This document shows, in pieces, positions 1-5,921 of a stretch of 19,230 nucleotides of DNA. Source of the stretch: an uncultured Ruminococcus sp. Lineage in GTDB: Bacteria; Bacillota; Clostridia; Oscillospirales; Ruminococcaceae. The notes under the pieces were generated by a model. The model ran no database searches. It was given only the letters and a program-made list of their open reading frames with translations, and was not told the origin of the DNA. Location: contig CALESG010000128.1 of the NCBI GenBank assembly GCA_937907215.1, positions 1 through 19,230 on the forward strand, given 5' to 3'. A program made the position numbers and the translations under genes. The first letter of the stretch is position 1, and every line of letters begins with the position of its first letter.

Positions 1-417
1 ACACGTCTTGCAGGCAATAAGGCTGATATTTGGTGGCTTCGTCAGCATCCAAAGGTAATGGGACTGCAATTTAAAGATGATATTCGCAGACCGGACAGAG
101 ATAATGCAATTGATGTATATATATCTGATGAATATATGGATGTTTTGACAGACGGCGTTTGGGAAAATACATTTAAGGTAAAGCCGGAAGTATTTACAAA
201 GGAAGAACAGAAGGAATGGCTTGCTAAGAATACTGATGTATGTCTTGGTTCAGATGCATTTTTCCCATTTGGTGACAATATTGAAAGAGCATATAAAAGC
301 GGCGTAAAATATATTGCCGAGCCGGGTGGTTCTATTCGTGACGATCATGTTATAATGACATGCAATAAGTATAATATGGCAATGGCATTTACAGGCATTC
401 GTCTGTTCCATCATTGA
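1..417 (+). CDS. AICAR transformylase, C-terminal part (gene starts before window)
   Basis: The frame is open from base 1, so only the last 138 codons are present and the true start lies upstream. The protein would transfer a formyl group from 10-formyl-THF to AICAR, the penultimate step of IMP synthesis in the cytosol. The visible part matches the C-terminal end of the stand-alone transformylase family: an early KADIWWLRQHPKV stretch, then DAFFPFGDNIERA, GVKYIAEPGGSIRDD and the ending MAFTGIRLFHH. It stops right after that ending, as the family does. It is followed 19 nt later by purD, the usual purine-operon partner. I cannot see whether an IMP cyclohydrolase domain is fused at the N terminus; the sequence style resembles the roughly 390-residue unfused clostridial type, so no purH symbol is given. 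Confidence 0.88.
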   Translation, partial: TRLAGNKADIWWLRQHPKVMGLQFKDDIRRPDRDNAIDVYISDEYMDVLTDGVWENTFKVKPEVFTKEEQKEWLAKNTDVCLGSDAFFPFGDNIERAYKSGVKYIAEPGGSIRDDHVIMTCNKYNMAMAFTGIRLFHH

Positions 418-436
418 TTTATTTGGAGGACTAATA

Positions 437-1723
437 ATGAAAATATTAGTTGTTGGCGGAGGCGGACGTGAACACGCAATTATTATGAAGCTTGCTGAAA
501 GCAAAAAAGTATCAAAGCTTTATTGTGCACCGGGTAATGGCGGCATTTCTAAATATGCTGAATGTTTTCCTGTTAAAGCTACTGACATAGATGGAATGCT
601 CGCTTTGGCAAAGAAACTGGAAGTTGACCTTGTATTTGTAGCACCGGATGATCCTCTTGTTGCAGGAATGGTGGATGTTATGCAGAATGCAGGATTCCGC
701 ACATTTGGACCGAATAAGGCTGCTGCTATAATTGAAGGCAGCAAGGTGTTCTCAAAGAATCTTATGCAAAAGTATAATATTCCGACTGCTAAGTATGCTG
801 TATTTAATCAGCCTGAAAAGGTTCTGGATTATATTGAAAATGAAAACACATATCCTACAGTTATCAAAGCCGATGGTCTTGCACTTGGAAAAGGTGTTAT
901 TATTGCACAGAATTATGATGAAGCAAAAGCAGCTGTTACTGAAATAATGGAAGATAAGATTTTTGGTGAAAGCGGTTCTCAAGTAGTAGTTGAAGAATTT
1001 CTTACAGGTCCCGAAGTATCTGTTCTTTGTTTTACAGATGGAAAATCTATAAAGCCTATGATCTCATCAATGGATCATAAACGTGCTTTGGATGGTGACC
1101 AGGGACTTAACACCGGAGGAATGGGTACAGTTGCACCTAATCCTTATTATACAGATGAGATTGCAAATGAGTGTATGGAAAAAATATTCCTGCCTACTAT
1201 TGATGCAATGCAAAAAGAAGGTCGTCCATTTAAAGGCTGTCTGTATTTTGGTCTTATGCTTACACCAAACGGACCTAAGGTTATTGAATATAATTGTCGT
1301 TTTGGTGACCCTGAAACCCAGGTTGTACTTCCTCTTTTAGACACTGATTTTGTTGATATTATTGAAGCTATTGAAGAAGAACGCCTTGGTGAGCTTACAG
1401 TTAACTGGAAAAATGAAAATGCTGCTTGTGTAGTAATGGCAAGCGGCGGTTATCCTAAGAAATATGAAAGTGGTCTTGTAATTTCCGGTCTTGATGATAA
1501 AGGACAGATCGAAAGCTGTTTTGTATATCATGCAGGCACAAAGCTTAATGATAATGGTGAAATAGTGAATGCAGGTGGTCGTGTACTTGGCGTGACCGCT
1601 ACAGCTGAATCCCTGTCAAAGGCACTTGAGATCGCATATAAAGGAGTAGAATCCATAAATTGGAAAGATGTTCATTATCGTCATGATATTGGACAAAAAG
1701 CACTTAAAGCTTTTGAAAACTGA
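437..1723 (+). CDS. purD: Phosphoribosylamine--glycine ligase (GAR synthetase)
   Basis: Cytosolic ATP-grasp enzyme joining 5-phosphoribosylamine and glycine with ATP to give GAR, the second step of de novo purine synthesis. The 428-residue product is full length for the family. The N-terminal domain opens with the glycine-rich GGGGREHAI motif at residues 7-15. The ATP-grasp region carries KADGLALGKGV and VVEEFLTGPEVSVLCF, followed by DQGLNTGGMGTVAPNPYYT and the metal/ATP-binding VIEYNCRFGDPETQ. The C-terminal domain follows, with GYP and GGRVLGVT motifs. The ATG is preceded by GGAGGA at 425-430, 6 nt upstream. It lies 19 nt behind the AICAR transformylase and 33 nt ahead of uvrC with no terminator between, so co-transcription with both is likely. 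Confidence 0.97.
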   Translation: MKILVVGGGGREHAIIMKLAESKKVSKLYCAPGNGGISKYAECFPVKATDIDGMLALAKKLEVDLVFVAPDDPLVAGMVDVMQNAGFRTFGPNKAAAIIEGSKVFSKNLMQKYNIPTAKYAVFNQPEKVLDYIENENTYPTVIKADGLALGKGVIIAQNYDEAKAAVTEIMEDKIFGESGSQVVVEEFLTGPEVSVLCFTDGKSIKPMISSMDHKRALDGDQGLNTGGMGTVAPNPYYTDEIANECMEKIFLPTIDAMQKEGRPFKGCLYFGLMLTPNGPKVIEYNCRFGDPETQVVLPLLDTDFVDIIEAIEEERLGELTVNWKNENAACVVMASGGYPKKYESGLVISGLDDKGQIESCFVYHAGTKLNDNGEIVNAGGRVLGVTATAESLSKALEIAYKGVESINWKDVHYRHDIGQKALKAFEN

Positions 1724-1739
1724 TATAATTTAAAGTAAT

Positions 1740-1818
1740 ACGCCCGGAGGTGCATAATGAACGTTCGTTTACCTTTTTTGAGAGAAAAAACAGCGAAGCT
1801 TACAACATCTCCGGGCGT
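1740..1818 (+). promoter_or_regulatory. Potential hairpin sequestering the uvrC ribosome binding site
   Basis: Bases 1740-1752 (ACGCCCGGAGGTG) are complementary to 1806-1818 (CATCTCCGGGCGT): 12 Watson-Crick pairs and one G-T wobble (1750/1808), with no bulge. The loop is 53 nt and contains the uvrC start codon at 1757. The 5' arm includes the whole Shine-Dalgarno; the 3' arm encodes part of the conserved S-P-G-V-Y stretch. The pairing is seen directly. A role in translational control is inference, since the 3' arm is also constrained by protein sequence. Confidence 0.5.
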
Positions 1819-3583
1819 TTATATTATGAAAAATAAATCTGGAGAGATAATATATATAGGCAAGGCGAAAAATCTTAAAAATCGTGTTACAAGTTATTTC
1901 CGTGAAGGTGCAGACCATACTCCAAAAGTGGCTAGTATGGTTTCAAATGTATATGATTATAATTTTATTGTAACAGATTCTGAATATGAAGCACTTGTAC
2001 TTGAATGCAGTCTTATCAAGCAGCATCAGCCTAAATATAATATACTTCTTAAAGATGATAAAGGATACAGCTATATTCGTATATCTGATGAAGCGTATCC
2101 AAGGATAACAGCTGAAAAAAATAAAGAAAAGCCGGGAAAATATTTAGGTCCTTATATGAGTGGAAACGTTCCACGTGAAACAATTTCGGAAGTAAATCGT
2201 GTGTTTCGACTTCCTACTTGTAATAAAAAATTTCCAGAAGATTTTAGAAAAGGAAGACCATGTCTTAATTATCATATAAATCTTTGCAGCGGAGTATGTC
2301 AGGGAAAAATCAGCCGAATGGAATATTCAGAAACAATAGAACAGGCAATAGAATATATAAAGGGCGGCAGTGAGGAATCTGCTAAGCGTATGCAAAAGGA
2401 AATGGAAGATGCAGCAGAACGACTTGATTTTGAACGTGCAGCTGTATTGCGTGACCGTATAAATGCTATACGCAAAGCAGGAGAAACACAAAAAATATTT
2501 GATTCTGATGTTGAAGAAGCAGATGTTATAGCGTCGGCAGACAATAGCGGCAGTCAGTGTGTTTCTATACTGATATATCGAAGCAGAAGACTTTTTGATA
2601 AACAGACGTTTTTCTTTAGTGAAAAAGAATATGATGGCTCTGCACTGCTGCAATCTTTTATAGAGCAATATTATCACGGCAGACGTGATGTTCCTAAAAA
2701 TATTTATGTTGATTCTGTTATTCCCGATTCAGAAATGCTTGAGAAATGGCTTACATCTCTCGCAGGCACAAGAGTATATATTCATATGCCGCAGAGAGGT
2801 ACTCTTGTTAGATTTGTAGAGCTTTCAAAAAACAATGCGGCTGAGGAACTTGCCTTAAGAGCCGGAAGAACCGCTAAAGAAGTAAAAGCACTTGAAACAT
2901 TAGGAAGTGTTTTAGGACTTAAAAGTGCGCCATTATATATAGAAGCATATGATATTTCCAATCTTTCGTCATCATCTATAGTTGCCGGAATGATAGTTTT
3001 TGAGAACGGTAGACCTCTTAAAAAAGCGTATAAGAGATTTTCATTCCCGGAAAAAAGCAGTCCAGATGATTATGCATGCATGCAGGAAACACTTAGGAGA
3101 AGGCTTACTCATCTTATAGAACAAGACGGCGATGAATGGTTTAAACGCAAACCGGATCTTATTTTGCTTGACGGCGGAACTGGTCACGTAAATGCAGTAA
3201 GACCAGTTCTAAAAAGTATGAATCTGGATATACCGCTTTTTGGAATGGTAAAGGATAATAAACACCGTACACGTGCCATTGCAGCAGAAGGCGGAGAGAT
3301 CGCAATTTCAAAGCATATGGATGCCTTTAATCTTATTACGCAGATTCAAGATGAAGTGCATAGGTTTTCTATTTCATATATGCGTACTCGTCATAAAAAA
3401 GCTTCTTATGAATTAGAACTTACATCGATTCGTGGAATAGGAGTTAAAAAAGCTCAAAAACTTTTGCTTTATTACAAGACAAAGGAAAATATGAAAAGAG
3501 CAGATGCGGCTGAACTTGCAAAAATTGCCGGTGTGAATTTGGAGATTGGAAAAGAATTATACAAAATCATTCAGAATATTTGA
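1757..3583 (+). CDS. uvrC: Excinuclease ABC subunit C
   Basis: Nuclease subunit of UvrABC nucleotide excision repair, making the 3' and 5' incisions around a lesion marked by UvrB. All domains are present in 608 residues: the GIY-YIG nuclease (GVYIM at 20-24, IIYIGKAKNLKNRV at 31-44), four cysteines at 155, 169, 177 and 181, a UVR domain (about 208-243) for UvrB contact, the RNase H-like nuclease with D399 in DISN, D472 in LDGG and H535, and a C-terminal helix-hairpin-helix region (about 555-608). The cysteine spacing resembles the [4Fe-4S] ligands reported for E. coli UvrC. The start has GGAGG at 1746-1750, 6 nt before ATG, but that Shine-Dalgarno can be locked in a hairpin (see 1740-1818). 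The gene ends a purine operon and is followed directly by a terminator. Confidence 0.97.
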   Translation: MNVRLPFLREKTAKLTTSPGVYIMKNKSGEIIYIGKAKNLKNRVTSYFREGADHTPKVASMVSNVYDYNFIVTDSEYEALVLECSLIKQHQPKYNILLKDDKGYSYIRISDEAYPRITAEKNKEKPGKYLGPYMSGNVPRETISEVNRVFRLPTCNKKFPEDFRKGRPCLNYHINLCSGVCQGKISRMEYSETIEQAIEYIKGGSEESAKRMQKEMEDAAERLDFERAAVLRDRINAIRKAGETQKIFDSDVEEADVIASADNSGSQCVSILIYRSRRLFDKQTFFFSEKEYDGSALLQSFIEQYYHGRRDVPKNIYVDSVIPDSEMLEKWLTSLAGTRVYIHMPQRGTLVRFVELSKNNAAEELALRAGRTAKEVKALETLGSVLGLKSAPLYIEAYDISNLSSSSIVAGMIVFENGRPLKKAYKRFSFPEKSSPDDYACMQETLRRRLTHLIEQDGDEWFKRKPDLILLDGGTGHVNAVRPVLKSMNLDIPLFGMVKDNKHRTRAIAAEGGEIAISKHMDAFNLITQIQDEVHRFSISYMRTRHKKASYELELTSIRGIGVKKAQKLLLYYKTKENMKRADAAELAKIAGVNLEIGKELYKIIQNI

Positions 3584-3589
3584 CAAATG

Positions 3590-3632
3590 CGTGCTGCTTA
3601 TTGTGCAAAACGACAAACAGCACGTTTTTTTT
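3590..3632 (+). terminator. Rho-independent terminator after uvrC
   Basis: A 7-bp stem, CGTGCTG (3590-3596) with CAGCACG (3618-3624), is followed at once by eight T residues (3625-3632). It starts 7 nt after the uvrC stop codon and separates the pur-uvrC operon from the rsmD promoter just downstream. The loop is fairly long at 21 nt. Confidence 0.88.
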
Positions 3633-3641
3633 AATAAACTC

Positions 3642-3670
3642 TGGACAAAACGACAGAATTCCTGTATAAT
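3642..3670 (+). promoter_or_regulatory. Sigma-A type promoter for the rsmD-coaD operon
   Basis: TGGACA (3642-3647, one mismatch to TTGACA) and a perfect TATAAT (3665-3670) are spaced by 17 bp. Transcription would start near 3677, giving a leader of about 34 nt to the rsmD ATG, with TGAGGTG at 3695-3701 as ribosome binding site. It lies directly behind the uvrC terminator, as expected of an operon start. Confidence 0.85.
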
Positions 3671-3710
3671 AATAAAGAATGTAAAAATGATAAATGAGGT
3701 GTGATTAGTA

Positions 3711-4268
3711 ATGAGAGTCATAGCAGGCAGCTTAAGAGGAAGAAAACTTCAAACTCTTGAGGGAATGGATGTACGTCCTACAACAGATAAGGTTAAAGAA
3801 GCTATTTTTTCTGCTGTGCAGTTTGACTTGTATAAAGCGGTTGTGCTTGATTTGTTTTCAGGCAGCGGACAGATGGGTATTGAAGCTTTGAGCCGTGGTG
3901 CAGAAAAGGCTGTGTTTGTTGATGTATCTTCAAAGTCTTTGAATGTAACACGTAAGAATATTGCCGATATGGATCTTGAAACAGTTTCGACTTGCTGTCA
4001 GGCTGATGCACGTGACTTTTTAAAAACAGATAATAAAAATTATAATATTGCGTTTCTTGACCCGCCTTATGGGAAAGGTATTCTTGAAGAAGTCTTGCCG
4101 ATTTTATCTGAAAAAATTGTATCAGGAGGAAAAGTTGTCTGTGAACATGAAAAAGGACTAGTACTGCCTGATGAAATAGGAAGCCTAAAAGTAAAAAAAC
4201 GCTATAATTATGGAAAAATAAGCGTAACCATTTATATTAACCAGGAAGAAGAGATGCAGTTTGAGTAG
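3711..4268 (+). CDS. rsmD: 16S rRNA (guanine(966)-N2)-methyltransferase
   Basis: SAM-dependent enzyme that methylates N2 of G966 (E. coli numbering) of 16S rRNA during 30S assembly. The 185-residue protein starts with the typical MRVIAGSLRGRKL and has VRPTTDKVKEAIF at 21-33. The SAM-binding motif is VLDLFSGSGQMGIEALSRGA (45-64), where GQMG replaces the commoner GALG. The catalytic motif is LDPPYG (116-121). Length is normal. The ATG has TGAGGTG at 3695-3701, 9 nt upstream, and a strong promoter at 3642-3670. Its last 8 bases overlap the start of coaD, implying coupled translation; rsmD-coaD is a widespread pair in bacteria. Confidence 0.95.
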   Translation: MRVIAGSLRGRKLQTLEGMDVRPTTDKVKEAIFSAVQFDLYKAVVLDLFSGSGQMGIEALSRGAEKAVFVDVSSKSLNVTRKNIADMDLETVSTCCQADARDFLKTDNKNYNIAFLDPPYGKGILEEVLPILSEKIVSGGKVVCEHEKGLVLPDEIGSLKVKKRYNYGKISVTIYINQEEEMQFE

Positions 4269-4752
4269 GATTGCAGTATGTCCGGGAAGCTTTGATCCAG
4301 TAACATTAGGACATCTTGATATTATAACCAGAGCCGCAGGACTTTTTGATGAAGTCATTGTGCTTGTATCAGTTAATATGATGAAATCGAATTTTAGTTT
4401 TTCGTTGGAAGAACGCAAAAATATGATAAATACAGTTACATCACATCTGTCAAATGTACACGTAGAACATTTTGATGGTTTGCTCGCAGATTATGTAAAG
4501 CAAGTGGGTGCAATAGCAATAGTTAAAGGACTCAGGGCAGTAAGTGACTTTGAATATGAATTTCAAATGGCACTTGCAAATAAAAAGCTTTATGGTGGTG
4601 CTGAAACTGTTTTTTTAACAACAACAGCAGAAAATATGTATTTAAGCTCCAGTGTTGTAAAACAGATTGCAAATTTTGGTGGTGATATAAGCCATTTTGT
4701 ACCGGAGCCGATACTTGAAGATATAAAAAGACGTTTGGTAAAGGAGAAATAA
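4261..4752 (+). CDS. coaD: Phosphopantetheine adenylyltransferase
   Basis: Penultimate step of coenzyme A synthesis: transfers AMP from ATP to 4'-phosphopantetheine to give dephospho-CoA. The 163-residue protein has the nucleotidyltransferase opening RIAVCPGSFDPVTLGHLDI with the TxGH signature at 15-18, then VKGLRAVSDFEYEFQMA and the NMYLSSSVVKQIA motif near residues 124-136. The start is TTG at 4261: no ATG or GTG lies upstream in frame in the rsmD tail, and starting there gives the standard N terminus. The gene overlaps rsmD by 8 nt, with only a purine-rich GGAAGAAGAG stretch in place of a well-spaced Shine-Dalgarno, so translational coupling to rsmD is likely. Confidence 0.96.
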   Translation: MSRIAVCPGSFDPVTLGHLDIITRAAGLFDEVIVLVSVNMMKSNFSFSLEERKNMINTVTSHLSNVHVEHFDGLLADYVKQVGAIAIVKGLRAVSDFEYEFQMALANKKLYGGAETVFLTTTAENMYLSSSVVKQIANFGGDISHFVPEPILEDIKRRLVKEK

Positions 4753-4753
4753 G

Positions 4754-5218
4754 ATGACTGTTGAGGAAATTCTTGAAGATATGGACGAAACATTAGACCA
4801 TGCACACCCAATTCCATTTGTATCACATAAAGTGATCGTAGATGCTGATCGTTTACGTGAGCTTATAAATGATATTCGTCTGAATATTCCGGCTGAGATC
4901 AAACGTGCTAAGCTTATAGATTTTGATTGCGATAGAATTATTGGCGATGCTAAGATAAAGGCTGAACAGATCGTTCAGGATGCTGAAGCACGTGCAAAGG
5001 AAATGTGTTCACAGGATGCTATACAAATTGCCGCACGTCAAAGAGGCGTAGATATGCTTGCTCGTGCAAAGGTTGCCTCAAATGAAATACGTGAGGGCGC
5101 TGCAAATTATGTTGACAGTATGCTTGCAGAAGCTGAAGAGGCATTGCAGGAAAGCCTTAGAAGCATTCAGAGTACTAAAAGTAAAATGAACGACCTCAAG
5201 AGAAACGGCAGACGCTGA
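4754..5218 (+). CDS. Coiled-coil protein of unknown function linked to coaD
   Basis: A soluble, highly charged 154-residue protein with no signal peptide or membrane segment. Residues 1-20 form an acidic helix, followed by a short break around IPFVSHKVIVD (20-30) and then almost unbroken predicted helix from about 31 to 150, rich in Ala, Glu, Lys and Arg (for example EQIVQDAEARAKEM at 71-84 and AEAEEALQESL at 125-135). Such proteins are often auto-annotated as an ATPase or V-type ATPase subunit H because of the coiled coil; there is no Walker motif, so that label should not be trusted. Similar coaD-linked proteins occur in Clostridia as far as I recall; the role is not known to me. The start follows the coaD stop by one base, with AAGGAG at 4741-4746 inside coaD, so it is the third gene of the rsmD operon. 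Confidence 0.85.
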   Translation: MTVEEILEDMDETLDHAHPIPFVSHKVIVDADRLRELINDIRLNIPAEIKRAKLIDFDCDRIIGDAKIKAEQIVQDAEARAKEMCSQDAIQIAARQRGVDMLARAKVASNEIREGAANYVDSMLAEAEEALQESLRSIQSTKSKMNDLKRNGRR

Positions 5219-5263
5219 ACATAAAAAAATTTATATTTTATAAAATTTGCTGAAATAATTATT

Positions 5264-5272
5264 TGTTATACT
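5264..5272 (+). promoter_or_regulatory. Candidate extended -10 promoter for the Lrp-type gene
   Basis: TG-T-TATACT (TG at 5264-5265, hexamer 5267-5272) fits an extended -10 element. No convincing -35 hexamer stands 17 bp upstream; TTGCTG at 5247-5252 is only 14 bp away. Transcription would start near 5279, leaving a leader of about 100 nt. The rest of 5219-5378 is very AT-rich and I see no other structure in it that I would call. Confidence 0.35.
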
Positions 5273-5378
5273 AAAAAAGTGAAAATGCTTTATAAAAATA
5301 AGAAAAAAGATGCATTAGCTATAGAAAAACAATGGTTTTAATTTCTTTTTAATAGTTAATGTAAGGAGGATTAAGTGA

Positions 5379-5822
5379 ATGGATAAAATTGATGCAATGC
5401 TGATCACGCTTTTACAGGAAAATGCAAGAATGCCTCTAAAGGTACTTGCGTCAAAAGTTTTTCTTTCTGCACCAGCGGTTTCATCAAGGATAGATAAGCT
5501 TGAGAAGCAGGGAATCATTCTTGGATATAATACAGTAATTGACCGCCAAAAACTTGGCTACCATATAACAGCTTTTATAAATCTCGAATTGTCAGCTGAC
5601 CGCAAGGGAGAGTTTTATCCGTTTATTAACAGCTGTCCTAATGTTCTTGAATGCAACTGTGTTACGGGAGTTTATTCAATGCTTATAAAGGTATCATTTC
5701 CGTCAACACAAGAGCTGGATGCATTTATAGGAAAGATACAGCGTTTTGGTAATACGTCAACTCAGATAGTATTTTCTACACCTGTTCCTCATCGTGAAAT
5801 AAACGTGGAAACAGAAGAGTAA
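5379..5822 (+). CDS. Lrp/AsnC family transcriptional regulator
   Basis: A 147-residue DNA-binding regulator of the feast/famine type, normally dimeric or octameric and responding to amino acids or similar small molecules. Residues 1-50 hold the AsnC-type helix-turn-helix (DKIDAMLITLLQENARMPL, then SAPAVSSRIDKLEKQGII); residues about 62-140 form the RAM effector domain, including INLELSA and NVLECNCVTGVYSMLIKVSF. The family usually has a Tyr/Asp-containing TG-D-YD stretch where this protein has TGVYS, so its ligand pocket may differ. The ATG is set by AAGGAGG at 5363-5369. It stands alone between a weak upstream promoter and its own terminator; its targets and ligand cannot be told from the window. 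Confidence 0.93.
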   Translation: MDKIDAMLITLLQENARMPLKVLASKVFLSAPAVSSRIDKLEKQGIILGYNTVIDRQKLGYHITAFINLELSADRKGEFYPFINSCPNVLECNCVTGVYSMLIKVSFPSTQELDAFIGKIQRFGNTSTQIVFSTPVPHREINVETEE

Positions 5823-5840
5823 GAATTATTTAAGAGAGTT

Positions 5841-5874
5841 CCGCAGTATAGTTATCTATTCTGCGGATTTTTTT
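5841..5874 (+). terminator. Rho-independent terminator after the Lrp-type gene
   Basis: TCCGCAGTATAG (5841-5852) pairs with CTATTCTGCGGA (5857-5868) across a TTAT loop, with a single T-T mismatch in a 12-bp stem, followed by six T residues. It begins 18 nt after the stop codon and ends just before the addB leader. Confidence 0.9.
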
Positions 5875-5907
5875 ATATGTTATATGTATGCTGTGTGTAC
5901 GTTACAT

Positions 5908-5912
5908 GGAGG
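5908..5912 (+). promoter_or_regulatory. Ribosome binding site that fixes the addB TTG start
   Basis: GGAGG lies 9 nt upstream of TTG at 5922. An in-frame ATG at 5877 abuts the T-tract of the preceding terminator and has no Shine-Dalgarno, so the TTG is the better start. Confidence 0.8.
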
Positions 5913-5921
5913 TGCTATTAT

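Noticed and set aside
1759..1766. GAACGTTC palindrome at the start of uvrC as a LexA (SOS) box
   Set aside because: The Gram-positive SOS box needs four bases between GAAC and GTTC; here there are none, and the site is inside codons 1-4 with no promoter next to it.
5222..5248. AT-only inverted repeat after the coiled-coil gene as a terminator
   Set aside because: The stem is short, made only of A-T pairs and imperfect; not enough for a rho-independent call.
5877..5921. ATG at 5877 as the addB start
   Set aside because: It abuts the T-tract of the preceding terminator, has no ribosome binding site and adds 15 residues unlike AddB; TTG at 5922 has GGAGG at the right distance.
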